Assembly: GCF_958445495.1 (NCBI RefSeq)
Contig: NZ_CAUCSQ010000076.1
Coordinates: 1 to 15,449, forward strand
DNA from: an uncultured Bacteroides sp.
Lineage (GTDB): Bacteria; Bacteroidota; Bacteroidia; Bacteroidales; Bacteroidaceae
Direction: 5' to 3'
Length of the DNA: 15,449 nt
Shown: positions 6,078-13,141 of the stretch, one piece after another
Numbering within the stretch: the first letter of the stretch is position 1
Layout of the letters: each line of letters starts with the position of its first letter
Program-made: the position numbers and the translations under genes
Notes under the pieces: generated by a model
The model's database searches: none
What the model saw: the letters and a program-made list of their open reading frames with translations, nothing else
Told to the model about the DNA's origin: nothing

Positions 6078-7091
6078 ATGAACTCAAAAAAAAGTTTTCT
6101 TTGGCTGGCATTCCTGATTTTAGCAACAATCTGGATATTGGCCAGACACAACCCCCAAGCCGATTATTACAACATCAAAGGTTTGGTATTCGGAACGATA
6201 TATAATATCACTTATCAATCTGACAGCGATTTAAAAGCGGAGATAGAAGCCGAGCTGAAACGTTTTGACTTTTCACTATCACCTTTCAATGACAGTTCGG
6301 TTATCAGCCGTGTAAATCGCAATGAAGAAATAGTGGCAGATACTTTTTTTCAGAAATGTTTCAACCGTTCGATGGAAATCTCCCGTGAAACCCAAGGGGC
6401 TTTCGATATTACGGTAGCCCCGCTTGCCAATGCCTGGGGATTCGGATTTAAGAAAGGAGCTTTTCCGGATTCCATCATGATAGACAGTTTATTGCAAATC
6501 ACGGGATATGAAAAAGTAACACTGGAGAATGGCAAAGTCATCAAACAAGACCCCCGCATCATGTTAAGTTGCAGCGCTGTAGCCAAAGGATATTCAGTAG
6601 ATGTAGTGGCGCAATTGCTTGACCGCAAAGGAATAAAAAACTATATGGTAGACATCGGCGGCGAAGTTGTAGTAAAAGGAATAAATCCTAAAAATGACCG
6701 ATGGCGTATCGGAATCAACAAACCGATTGACGACTCTCTTTCTGTAAAACAGGATATACAAACAGTACTGGAAGTGAGCAATCTCGGTATGGCTACTTCC
6801 GGAAATTACCGTAACTTTTATTATAAAGACGGAAAAAAATACGCGCACACCATCGACCCGAGAACCGGCTATCCCGTACAGCACAATATCCTGTCCGCCA
6901 CAGTGATTGCAGAAGATTGCATGACTGCAGACGCTCTGGCTACCGCATTTATGGTGATGGGACTGGAAAAAGCGGAGGAGTTCTGTAAAGCTAATCCTAA
7001 AATAGACGCTTATTTCATTTATAGCGGAGAAAAAGGAAATTTCGAGACCTATTATACGGAAGGGATGAAAAAATACATAGCGCAACCATAG
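6078..7091 (+). CDS. apbE: FAD:protein FMN transferase (ApbE family)
   Basis: 337 residues. ApbE enzymes cleave FAD and attach FMN to a Thr/Ser of target proteins (for example RnfG or NqrC) at the periplasmic side. Family marks in order: the N-terminal FGTIYNITY at 38-46, FSLSPFNDSSVISRVN at about 65-80, GAFDITVAPLANAWGFG at about 107-123, SAVAKGYSVD at 166-175, VDIGGEVVVKG at 191-201, ATSGNYRNF at 239-247, HTIDPRTGYPV at 257-267 and the metal-binding MTADALATAFMVMG at 282-295. The N-terminal hydrophobic stretch (about 7-22) has no lipobox Cys, so an uncleaved anchor or Sec signal is likely instead of a lipoprotein. It is the last gene of the operon, 33 nt after mntP. No FMN-accepting target gene is nearby. 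Confidence 0.95.
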   Translation: MNSKKSFLWLAFLILATIWILARHNPQADYYNIKGLVFGTIYNITYQSDSDLKAEIEAELKRFDFSLSPFNDSSVISRVNRNEEIVADTFFQKCFNRSMEISRETQGAFDITVAPLANAWGFGFKKGAFPDSIMIDSLLQITGYEKVTLENGKVIKQDPRIMLSCSAVAKGYSVDVVAQLLDRKGIKNYMVDIGGEVVVKGINPKNDRWRIGINKPIDDSLSVKQDIQTVLEVSNLGMATSGNYRNFYYKDGKKYAHTIDPRTGYPVQHNILSATVIAEDCMTADALATAFMVMGLEKAEEFCKANPKIDAYFIYSGEKGNFETYYTEGMKKYIAQP

Positions 7092-7113
7092 CACTACGAC
7101 GTTATGGGCATCG

Positions 7114-7165
7114 TCCCTGCTTAATTTTTCAAATCTGCCAAACAGCTTGAAAAATTAAGCAGGGA
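7114..7165. repeat. perfect 19-bp inverted repeat (hairpin) after apbE
   Basis: The arm at 7114-7132 (TCCCTGCTTAATTTTTCAA) is the exact reverse complement of 7147-7165, with a 14-nt spacer. As RNA it would be a strong stem-loop 22 nt after the apbE stop codon. There is no T-run after it, so it is not a classical intrinsic terminator, although it could stabilise the mRNA 3' end or slow polymerase. It shares its AT-rich half with a second repeat at 7326-7342. Confidence 0.85.
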
Positions 7166-7342
7166 TGATTAATATCCATGAGAACAAGAAAAATATTCTG
7201 TGGACACAGACACTCTCACCAGAATATCGACCATGCTTGAATTTGATTTTTTCTCCCTCTCTTCCGAAGATATTAAAATAAATAAAGAGAGAAAATGAAT
7301 CGCCAACTCTTCCCTCCATTAGATACAGATTTGAAAAATTAA
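7121..7342. repeat. 17-bp inverted repeats bounding a 188-bp segment
   Basis: TTAATTTTTCAAATCTG at 7121-7137 is the exact reverse complement of 7326-7342. The 12-base word TTGAAAAATTAA therefore occurs directly at 7147-7158 and 7331-7342, and inverted at 7121-7132. The segment between the arms carries the helix-turn-helix remnant. No TAnnTTTG promoter is visible in it on either strand (TGAATTTG near 7240 has one mismatch). Origin is uncertain: duplication during decay, a mobile-element edge, or a DNA inversion site. Confidence 0.75.
7171..7298 (+). pseudogene. decayed remnant of a Bacteroidales helix-turn-helix regulator
   Basis: The frame from 7182 to the TGA at 7296-7298 encodes EKYSVDTDTLTRISTMLEFD followed by FFSLSSEDIKINKERK. 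This strongly resembles the C-terminal half of small XRE-type DNA-binding proteins common in Bacteroides, which read roughly TNxYxIFxKxSIDTxLLxRISxxLxxDFF. Just upstream, another frame at 7171-7182 reads NIHE, the residues expected just before that motif, so a frameshift separates them. The N-terminal domain is missing; the 19-bp hairpin lies in its place. There is no start codon and no complete domain, so it is not a functional gene. This is recognition by memory of the motif, not an alignment. Confidence 0.5.
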
Positions 7343-7528
7343 AAAGGTGCACATGTACCTTTTATATGACAGAAGCTTGCAATCTGAGCAGCATCTACTG
7401 CTATGAACATATTAAGAGAAAAAACTACAATGCCTTTAGAGGATATTCTGGCGATTGTGGCTCAAACAGGATGCGCAGTTAAATTGAAACAAAACCGAAT
7501 CGGTTGCAAAAAGATAAATCAGGAATAA
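7282..7528 (+). pseudogene. possible frameshifted radical-SAM gene remnant
   Basis: One frame (7282-7482) reads FYMTEACNLSSIYCYEHIKRKN, which looks like the iron-sulfur motif region of a radical-SAM enzyme (CxxxCxxC within T-x-x-CNL-x-C-x-YC). The middle Cys is Ser (AGC), so even if expressed it could not hold the cluster normally. The adjacent frame (7403-7528) continues plausibly with TTMPLEDILAIVAQTGCAVK and stops at TAA 7526-7528, so a single frameshift near 7425 could join the two. The second part could instead be the end of a small helix-turn-helix or antitoxin protein. The whole stretch is short, lacks the rest of the enzyme and is best read as debris. Confidence 0.3.
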
Positions 7529-7557
7529 AAGTCGGATAACTTATATTCCTGATTTAT
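7508..7557 (-). terminator. Rho-independent terminator of the ttcA-DUF486 unit
   Basis: ATAAATCAGGAATA at 7514-7527 pairs with TATTCCTGATTTAT at 7544-7557 (14 bp, 16-nt loop). Read on the minus strand the stem is followed by C and T5, so it terminates transcription coming from the membrane protein gene that stops at 7616. It lies about 60 nt past that stop codon. Confidence 0.75.
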
Positions 7558-7615
7558 TTAACAATGTATCAAAACGGCTAAAACAACAACCATCCAGGAG
7601 ACTGGCCGCCCGCAA

Positions 7616-7987
7616 TTATTTCATAAATACGAAATATACGGCTGCAATCAAACATACAAATGCTGCCAAATGATTCCAATGCAATGTTTCACCTTTGAAA
7701 AAAACAGTCGTAAATACTGTAAAAACAATCAGAGTTACTACTTCCTGAATAACTTTCAACTGCATCAGCGAAAACGGACCTCCATTACCGACAAACCCAA
7801 TACGATTTGCGGGAATCTGACACGAATATTCAAAAAAAGCGATGGCCCAACTGAATACAATGACGCCTATCAGCGGAAGAGAGGCAAACCAAGAATATTC
7901 CTGCCTCATCTTCAAATGCCCGTACCACGCAAAAGTCATAAAGACATTGGATACGATAAGCAGCAAAATTGTATATATCCCTTTCAT
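7616..7987 (-). CDS. DMT/DUF486 family small membrane protein
   Basis: 123 residues with four helices at about 4-24, 35-53, 74-97 and 105-122. This is the layout of the DUF486 family, distantly related to EmrE-like drug/metabolite transporters. Recognisable segments are LLIVSNVFMTFAWYGHLK at about 9-26, FFEYSCQIPANRIG at about 51-64 and LKVIQEVVTLIVFTVF at about 77-92. These small proteins usually act as dimers; the substrate is unknown. The gene begins 15 nt after the stop of ttcA on the same strand and is followed by a terminator, so it is probably expressed with ttcA. No functional link between the two is evident. Confidence 0.9.
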   Translation of the reverse strand: MKGIYTILLLIVSNVFMTFAWYGHLKMRQEYSWFASLPLIGVIVFSWAIAFFEYSCQIPANRIGFVGNGGPFSLMQLKVIQEVVTLIVFTVFTTVFFKGETLHWNHLAAFVCLIAAVYFVFMK

Positions 7988-8002
7988 AACACTCTATTTT
8001 AA

Positions 8003-8749
8003 TTAATCTATTTTATCCGGCAACAATTCTTCCTGTATATTAGTCATACTTCCCCAAAGGCTATATCGGGCTTCCGGATTCATTCTTTCCAACTGCCGCA
8101 AAATTCTTTTCATATCACTCCGGCTGGACTGTGACTCGTAGGGACAATTTTTCACTTGTTTCTGATAGTTATGAATAACCGCCAGTTCTGTCAAATCAGC
8201 CTCATGGACAAGACACATCGGACGAATAATCGTCATATCAAATTTCTTCATCACCAAACGAGGGGGCATAGTGCCGAATGCTCCCTGATAAGTAATATTC
8301 ATTAACAGAGTTTCCAATATATCATCCATATGATGCCCCAAGGCAATCTTATTGCACTCATATTCCTTAGCAACCGTAAACAGGGCTTTACGACGATTCC
8401 ATGAACAAAGGAAACAGGGAGACTTACGTGTATCGGAAGCTGGGTCAAAAAAAGTTTCATATTGTACAAAAGGGACTCCATAAGCCGCACAGTGTGTTTT
8501 CAGATATTCCACATCACTCTGATAGGGAATATTTTTCATCACCACATGGACTGCTATGACAGAAAAGCGAGGTTTGTAGATATGAGCCCGCTTACCTAAC
8601 AATTCGACAAGCGCCAACGAATCTTTCCCTCCCGATAATCCGATAAGAATTCTATCTCCTTCTTCTATCAGTCCATACTGTACCACCCCTTTGTTAAAAC
8701 GCCGTTCAATACGACGGACAGTTTTCTCTTCTTCCGTAAATTGTGCCAT
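8003..8749 (-). CDS. ttcA: tRNA 2-thiocytidine biosynthesis protein TtcA
   Basis: Adenylating PP-loop enzyme that thiolates cytidine 32 of certain tRNAs using a [4Fe-4S] cluster. The 248-residue product shows the ATP-binding SGGKDS at 39-44 (within ILIGLSGGKDSLALVELL), the cluster ligands C112 and C115 (PCFLCSWNRRKALF) and the probable third ligand C202 (KNCPYESQSSRSDMKRIL). ALGHHMDDILETLLMN lies at about 136-151. It is shorter than the ~310-residue E. coli enzyme because the tails are trimmed, but no key residue is missing. The ATG at 8749 is chosen; an in-frame TTG at 8770 falls inside the promoter element. It leads a two-gene unit with the DUF486 gene and is divergent from the TPR/PD40 operon. 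Confidence 0.93.
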   Translation of the reverse strand: MAQFTEEEKTVRRIERRFNKGVVQYGLIEEGDRILIGLSGGKDSLALVELLGKRAHIYKPRFSVIAVHVVMKNIPYQSDVEYLKTHCAAYGVPFVQYETFFDPASDTRKSPCFLCSWNRRKALFTVAKEYECNKIALGHHMDDILETLLMNITYQGAFGTMPPRLVMKKFDMTIIRPMCLVHEADLTELAVIHNYQKQVKNCPYESQSSRSDMKRILRQLERMNPEARYSLWGSMTNIQEELLPDKID

Positions 8750-8767
8750 ATTTTCAAAAATCGACTG

Positions 8768-8775
8768 CAAAAATA
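8768..8775 (-). promoter_or_regulatory. -7 element of ttcA
   Basis: On the minus strand, TATTTTTG matches TAnnTTTG. Transcription would start near 8761, about 12 nt before the ATG at 8749. The TTG at 8770-8768 is part of this element. The -33 region shows no clear TTTG. Confidence 0.5.
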
Positions 8776-8848
8776 AGTGAAAAGAATGATTTAAAGAAGA
8801 ATTAACATAATAGAATCTCTGAAAAAGGGTTTATTTCTAATAAATTTG

Positions 8849-8856
8849 TACTTTTG
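8849..8856 (+). promoter_or_regulatory. -7 element of the TPR/PD40-nfeD-floA operon
   Basis: TACTTTTG matches TAnnTTTG, 77 nt before the ATG at 8934. The leader would be about 70 nt. It lies back to back with the ttcA promoter in the 184-nt divergent gap (8750-8933); nothing else stands out there. Confidence 0.5.
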
Positions 8857-8933
8857 AACAATTGATAAACCGACCAGTGACTGAAAACGATACTGTTATT
8901 TATCAAACCGTCACCCATAAACGCTAAAAAACG

Positions 8934-10367
8934 ATGAAAGGAAAATATATTTTATTTTTAATCTGCAGCCTTTTCTTTAGTAAAGCGTCTGCCCAGACAT
9001 TGGAGCAGGCACGTGCTTTATTCACCAAAGGCGAATATGAAAAAGCCAAGCCCGTTTTCAAGAAATACGTAAAATCCCAACCTTCTAACGGAAGTTATAA
9101 CTATTGGTATGGAGTATGTTGCTTAAAAACCGGAGAAGCGGAAGAGGCCGTAAAACCTCTTGAAATAGCTGTTAAAAAACGTGTCTCCAGCGGACAGCTC
9201 TATCTAGGGCAGGCTTACAATGAGACTTATCGGTTTGAAGATGCTGTAAACTGCTTTGAAGAATATATCGCAGAACTGAAAAAACGAAAAAGAGCGACCG
9301 AGGAGGCTGAAAAACTGTTGGAAAAAAGCAAAGCCGACCTCCGTATGTTAAAAGGAGTAGAGGATGTCTGTATCATCGACAGTTTTGTAGTAGATAAAAC
9401 AACTTTTCTGAATGCGTATAAAATCAGCGAAGAGTCTGGTAAATTATTCACTTTCAACGAATTCTTCAAAACAGAAGGAGAACATCCCGGAACAGTCTAT
9501 GAAACAGAGATTGGAAATAAAATCTATTATAGCGAAAAAGGTGAAAAAGGGAATCTCGATATCTTCTCAAAAAACAAATTATTAGATGAATGGAGCAAAG
9601 GAAAACCCTTGCCAGGAAGTATCAATGATTCCGGAAACGCTAATTACCCGTTTATCATGGCAGACGGTGTTACTATCTATTACGCAAGTGACGGCGAAGG
9701 TTTAGGAGGATATGACATTTTTGTTACTCGTTACAACACTAATACCGATACTTATCTGGTACCGGAAAATGTCGGCATGCCTTTCAATTCTCCTTACAAC
9801 GACTATATGTACGTTATTGATGAATTCAATAATCTGGGATGGTTTGCTTCCGACCGTCACCAGCCGGAAGGGAAAGTATGTATCTACGTTTTCATTCCCA
9901 ATAGTTCAAAACAAACTTACAACTACGAGGCTATGGAACAAAAACAGATTATCCGCTTGGCTCAAATCCACTCACTAAAAGAGACCTGGAAAGACAAGCA
10001 GGCTGTGGCCGAAGCACAGAAACGCTTGGAAGCCGCCATCAACCACAAGCCGCAAGAACGCAGAATCACCGATTTCGAGTTTGTCATTGATGACAATACG
10101 ACTTATTATCTTTTGAGCGACTTTAAATCTGCCAAAGCCAAAACACTCTTTCAACACTACCGGCAAATGGAAAAGGATTATCACCGGCAAGAAGAAAAAC
10201 TCCGTAACATGCGTTTACGATATGCCGGCAGCAATAAACAGGAAAAAGCGATATTAACTCCTGCCATTCTTGACCTGGAAAAGCGCGTGTCACAAATGTA
10301 TAATGAGTTGGATACTCTTGAAACCAATGTACGAAATACAGAAAAACAAAGAAATAAACTATTCTAA
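8934..10367 (+). CDS. secreted TPR and PD40 (WD40-like) repeat protein
   Basis: 477 residues. A signal peptide (YILFLICSLFFSKASA, cleavage before Gln 21) is followed by TPR-like helices at about 22-130 (ARALFTKGEYEKAKPVFKKY, YWYGVCCLKTGEAEEAVKPL, LGQAYNETYRFEDAVNCFEE). PD40-type beta-propeller units lie at about 180-330 (NKIYYSEKGEKGNLDIFSKN, GVTIYYASDGEGLGGYDIFV, LGWFASDRHQPEGKVCIYVF). A long charged, coiled-coil-like C-terminus runs from about 340 to 477. The TPR-PD40 order recalls OmpA-linked envelope proteins of Bacteroidota, but the C-terminal OmpA domain is absent and the coiled coil takes its place. It is probably periplasmic or bound to the outer membrane. It is the first gene of the operon, 3 nt before the nfeD-like gene, so a link to FloA membrane domains is inferred. 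Confidence 0.88.
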   Translation: MKGKYILFLICSLFFSKASAQTLEQARALFTKGEYEKAKPVFKKYVKSQPSNGSYNYWYGVCCLKTGEAEEAVKPLEIAVKKRVSSGQLYLGQAYNETYRFEDAVNCFEEYIAELKKRKRATEEAEKLLEKSKADLRMLKGVEDVCIIDSFVVDKTTFLNAYKISEESGKLFTFNEFFKTEGEHPGTVYETEIGNKIYYSEKGEKGNLDIFSKNKLLDEWSKGKPLPGSINDSGNANYPFIMADGVTIYYASDGEGLGGYDIFVTRYNTNTDTYLVPENVGMPFNSPYNDYMYVIDEFNNLGWFASDRHQPEGKVCIYVFIPNSSKQTYNYEAMEQKQIIRLAQIHSLKETWKDKQAVAEAQKRLEAAINHKPQERRITDFEFVIDDNTTYYLLSDFKSAKAKTLFQHYRQMEKDYHRQEEKLRNMRLRYAGSNKQEKAILTPAILDLEKRVSQMYNELDTLETNVRNTEKQRNKLF

Positions 10368-10370
10368 ACT

Positions 10371-10841
10371 ATGGATATACTTATTATTACGATTCTCATT
10401 ATTGCCGCAGTGATACTGTTTTTAATAGAACTGTTTGTCATACCGGGTATCAGCCTGGCAGGAATCTCCGCATTAGCATGCATTATCTATGCCAACTATT
10501 ATGCATTTGCCAATTTAGGCACGGCAGCAGGTTTCGTCACTTTAGGAGTATCGGCCATTACCTGTATCGGTTCGCTCGTCTGGTTCATGCGTTCAAAAAT
10601 GCTCGACAAACTGGCTTTGAAAAAAAATATTGACTCTAAGATAGACCGTAGTGCGGAAAATAGCGTGAAAGTGGGTGACGCCGGTATAAGCACCACTCGC
10701 CTGGCGCAAATCGGCTATGCGGAAATCAATGGAAATATCGTGGAAGTAAAATCTATAGACGGTTTTCTGAATGAAAAGACTCCGATAGTCGTAAGCCGTA
10801 TCACTGACGGCATAATTATGGTTGAGAAACACAAAAAATAA
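10371..10841 (+). CDS. NfeD family membrane protein (short form)
   Basis: 156 residues. Three membrane helices come first, at about 3-24, 28-47 and 50-74 (IITILIIAAVILFLIELFVI, then PGISLAGISALACIIYANYY). A small C-terminal OB-fold-like domain follows at about 95-150, with GDAGISTTRLAQIGYAEING at about 102-121 and VEVKSIDGFLNEKTPIVVSR at about 123-142. This is the short NfeD form without the N-terminal ClpP-like protease domain. NfeD proteins are encoded next to flotillin/stomatin-like proteins and are thought to work with them in membrane microdomains. The floA gene follows after 23 nt, and the previous gene ends 3 nt before the start. Confidence 0.93.
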   Translation: MDILIITILIIAAVILFLIELFVIPGISLAGISALACIIYANYYAFANLGTAAGFVTLGVSAITCIGSLVWFMRSKMLDKLALKKNIDSKIDRSAENSVKVGDAGISTTRLAQIGYAEINGNIVEVKSIDGFLNEKTPIVVSRITDGIIMVEKHKK

Positions 10842-10864
10842 TATTCACTTAATAAAAAACATCA

Positions 10865-11866
10865 ATGGATTCATCTTTCTATTTACCTATCTTTCTGATA
10901 GTTGGAGGTATTATTTTCTTAATAATATTTTTCCATTACGTGCCGTTCTTCCTTTGGCTGTCGGCAAAAGTATCGGGAGTCAATATCTCTCTGATACAGT
11001 TGTTTTTAATGCGCATACGTAATGTTCCGCCGTATATCATCGTACCGGGAATGATTGAAGCTCATAAAGCAGGATTAAAGAATATCACCCGCGACGAATT
11101 GGAGGCCCACTATCTGGCAGGGGGACATGTAGAAAAAGTTGTCCATGCATTGGTATCTGCATCAAAAGCAAATATTGAATTACCTTTCCAGATGGCTACC
11201 GCCATCGATCTTGCCGGCCGTGACGTATTCGAAGCCGTACAGATGTCTGTGAACCCGAAAGTCATAGACACTCCTCCTGTAACAGCCGTTGCGAAAGACG
11301 GTATTCAATTGATAGCCAAAGCACGTGTGACTGTACGCGCCAATATCCGTCAATTAGTCGGAGGAGCAGGTGAAGATACGATTCTGGCCCGTGTAGGTGA
11401 AGGTATCGTGTCATCTATCGGTTCTTCCGAAAACCATAAATCCGTACTTGAAAATCCGGATTCTATCTCCAAACTAGTACTTCGTAAAGGATTGGATGCA
11501 GGTACGGCTTTTGAAATCCTATCCATTGATATTGCCGACATCGACATAGGTAAGAATATCGGAGCCGCTTTGCAAATTGACCAAGCTAATGCCGATAAAA
11601 ATATTGCACAAGCAAAAGCTGAAGAACGCCGGGCTATGGCAGTCGCTTCCGAACAGGAAATGAAAGCGAAGGCACAGGAAGCACGCGCAAAGGTTATAGA
11701 AGCCGAAGCCGAAGTTCCCAAAGCGATGGCAGAAGCTTTCCGCAGCGGCAATCTGGGTATCATGGATTATTATCGGATGAAAAATATCGAGGCCGATACT
11801 TCAATGCGTGAGAACATTGCAAAACCGGCAACAGGCAACACTGGTAATCAGCCATTGAGCAAATAA
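10865..11866 (+). CDS. floA: flotillin-like protein FloA
   Basis: 333 residues, close to the usual ~330 of FloA (formerly UPF0365). The N-terminal membrane hairpin is at about 6-31 (PIFLIVGGIIFLIIFFHYVP). The conserved flotillin region follows: NVPPYIIVPGMIEAHKAGL at about 53-71, the SPFH domain with FQMATAIDLAGRDVFEAVQM and DGIQLIAKARVTVRANIRQL, and GEGIVSSIGSSENHKSVLEN. An Ala/Glu-rich coiled coil (about 235-290) then mediates assembly. FloA organises ordered membrane domains and scaffolds membrane-protein complexes. It is the last gene of the operon and is followed by a large structured terminator. No catalytic function is expected. Confidence 0.97.
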   Translation: MDSSFYLPIFLIVGGIIFLIIFFHYVPFFLWLSAKVSGVNISLIQLFLMRIRNVPPYIIVPGMIEAHKAGLKNITRDELEAHYLAGGHVEKVVHALVSASKANIELPFQMATAIDLAGRDVFEAVQMSVNPKVIDTPPVTAVAKDGIQLIAKARVTVRANIRQLVGGAGEDTILARVGEGIVSSIGSSENHKSVLENPDSISKLVLRKGLDAGTAFEILSIDIADIDIGKNIGAALQIDQANADKNIAQAKAEERRAMAVASEQEMKAKAQEARAKVIEAEAEVPKAMAEAFRSGNLGIMDYYRMKNIEADTSMRENIAKPATGNTGNQPLSK

Positions 11867-11874
11867 ACTAGAAG

Positions 11875-11985
11875 AAACGCCGGAACCTGGTTTCAAGTCA
11901 ATTCAAAACAGATATATTCTCTTCTTTTGCATAGAAAAAAGAAAATTCTTTTTTGAACTTAAAATCCGGTTCCGGCGTTTTTATG
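11875..11985 (+). terminator. large structured terminator after floA
   Basis: AAACGCCGGAACC at 11875-11887 pairs with GGTTCCGGCGTTT at 11968-11980 (13 bp), and the stem runs into a T-rich tail (TTTTTAT). The enclosed 80 nt is unusually long and contains its own pairing: TTCAAAA near 11902-11908 with TTTTGAA near 11951-11957, and a smaller CTTCTTTT / AAAAAAGAA hairpin inside. It begins 8 nt after the floA stop, and the next gene starts 54 nt after the right arm. An attenuator role for the downstream phosphorylase gene is possible because I see no promoter between them. Confidence 0.75.
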
Positions 11986-12033
11986 TTATAGGTGTATGTA
12001 ACTATATCGTAAGAACTAAAACCTTTCAATAAC

Positions 12034-12912
12034 ATGAAAAAGTACTTTCCATCCTCCGAATTGATAATCAACGAAGACGGCTCGGTATTCCATCTTCATG
12101 TAAAGCCAGAATGGCTGGCGGACAAAATAATTCTGGTAGGCGATCCCGGACGTGTTGCACTCGTCGCTTCTCATTTCGAAAACAAAGAATGCGAAGTTGA
12201 AAGCCGTGAGTTCAAAACTATCACAGGTATTTATAAAGGCAAACGGATTACAGTCGTTTCTACGGGAATCGGATGTGATAATATAGATATCGTGATGAAC
12301 GAATTAGATGCACTTGCCAATATAGACTTCAACACGCGCGAAGAAAAAGAACAGTTCCGCCAATTGGAATTAGTACGTATCGGCACATGCGGCGGTTTGC
12401 AACCCAACACTCCTGTCGGAACATTTATTTGCTCGCAAAAGTCTATCGGCTTTGACGGTTTGCTAAATTTTTATGCCGGGCGCAATACGGTATGTGACTT
12501 ACCTTTTGAACGTGCTTTCCTCAACCACATGGGTTGGTCGGGAAACCTCTGCGCTCCCGCTCCTTATGTTATCGACGCCAATGAAGAACTGATTGAACGA
12601 ATTGCCCAAGATGACATGGTACGCGGTATTACAATCGCTGCCGGAGGATTTTTCGGCCCGCAAGGACGTGAACTTCGCATTCCGCTGGCAGACCCGAAAC
12701 AGAATGAAAAAATTGAAGCATTCAAATACAAAGGATATAAAATTACCAATTTCGAGATGGAAAGTTCGGCATTGGCAGGACTTAGCCGATTGATGGGACA
12801 CAAAGCGACAACTGTCTGCATGGTGATAGCGAACCGGTTAATTAAGGAAGCTAATACAGGATATAAAAATACAATCAATACACTGATAAAAACGGTTCTC
12901 GACAGAATATAA
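12034..12912 (+). CDS. udp: nucleoside phosphorylase, uridine phosphorylase type
   Basis: 292 residues of the PNP/UDP (NP-I) family, which splits nucleosides with phosphate into base and ribose-1-phosphate for salvage. Motifs in order: GDPGR at 36-40 (phosphate binding), VVSTGIGCDNIDI at about 74-86, VRIGTCGGLQPNTPVG at about 114-129 and NFEMESSALAGL at 239-250. EMES at 241-244 is the ribose-binding glutamate loop typical of the family. The product is longer than E. coli Udp (253 aa), with insertions in the middle (DFNTREEKEQFRQLE at about 98-112). Uridine is the likely substrate from the overall pattern, but specificity is not proven by sequence. No TAnnTTTG element is seen in the 54 nt before the start. 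Confidence 0.9.
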   Translation: MKKYFPSSELIINEDGSVFHLHVKPEWLADKIILVGDPGRVALVASHFENKECEVESREFKTITGIYKGKRITVVSTGIGCDNIDIVMNELDALANIDFNTREEKEQFRQLELVRIGTCGGLQPNTPVGTFICSQKSIGFDGLLNFYAGRNTVCDLPFERAFLNHMGWSGNLCAPAPYVIDANEELIERIAQDDMVRGITIAAGGFFGPQGRELRIPLADPKQNEKIEAFKYKGYKITNFEMESSALAGLSRLMGHKATTVCMVIANRLIKEANTGYKNTINTLIKTVLDRI

Positions 12913-12931
12913 AATTACAAGGCGCAATTTC

Positions 12932-12989
12932 AAAAAACAATGGCGGCTTGCAGCTATTTGCCGGACTTTAAGTTCCAAGTCGCCATTGT
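12932..12989 (-). terminator. terminator between convergent udp and SDR-like genes
   Basis: ACAATGGCGGCTTG at 12937-12950 pairs with CAAGTCGCCATTGT at 12976-12989 (14 bp with one G-U, 25-nt loop). On the minus strand the stem is followed by T6, so it is an intrinsic terminator for the gene that stops at 13142, about 150 nt downstream of it. On the plus strand it lies 24 nt after the udp stop but has no T-run. The stretch 12990-13141 holds no gene; it has a small inverted pair (GGTAATGAC near 13046 and GTCATTATACC near 13080). Confidence 0.7.
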
Positions 12990-13141
12990 ATTCATTCTGG
13001 TCTAAAAATCCAATATCACCGTTGTATTAAATAAGGATGCTATGAGGTAATGACAGCAGTGCCGTCCGAAGATTATAGCGTCATTATACCCAAACGGTAA
13101 TTTTCTGTCTTTTTATCCTGTTATCTTATCATCCTATTTTG

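Noticed and set aside
5672..6205. 177-codon plus-strand frame overlapping mntP and apbE
   Set aside because: It spans two well-supported genes out of frame and has no family features.
7155..7352. 65-codon minus-strand open frame in the gap after apbE
   Set aside because: Its composition is low-complexity Phe/Ile, it has no recognisable domain or promoter, and it is antisense to the more protein-like plus-strand fragments.
11350..11763. 137-codon minus-strand open frame within floA
   Set aside because: It is a shadow of the Ala/Glu-rich coiled-coil coding sequence of floA, giving Ala/Ser-rich antisense protein without a domain.
12564..12878. Antisense open frames within udp
   Set aside because: They are shadows of the phosphorylase coding frame without start signals or recognisable motifs.
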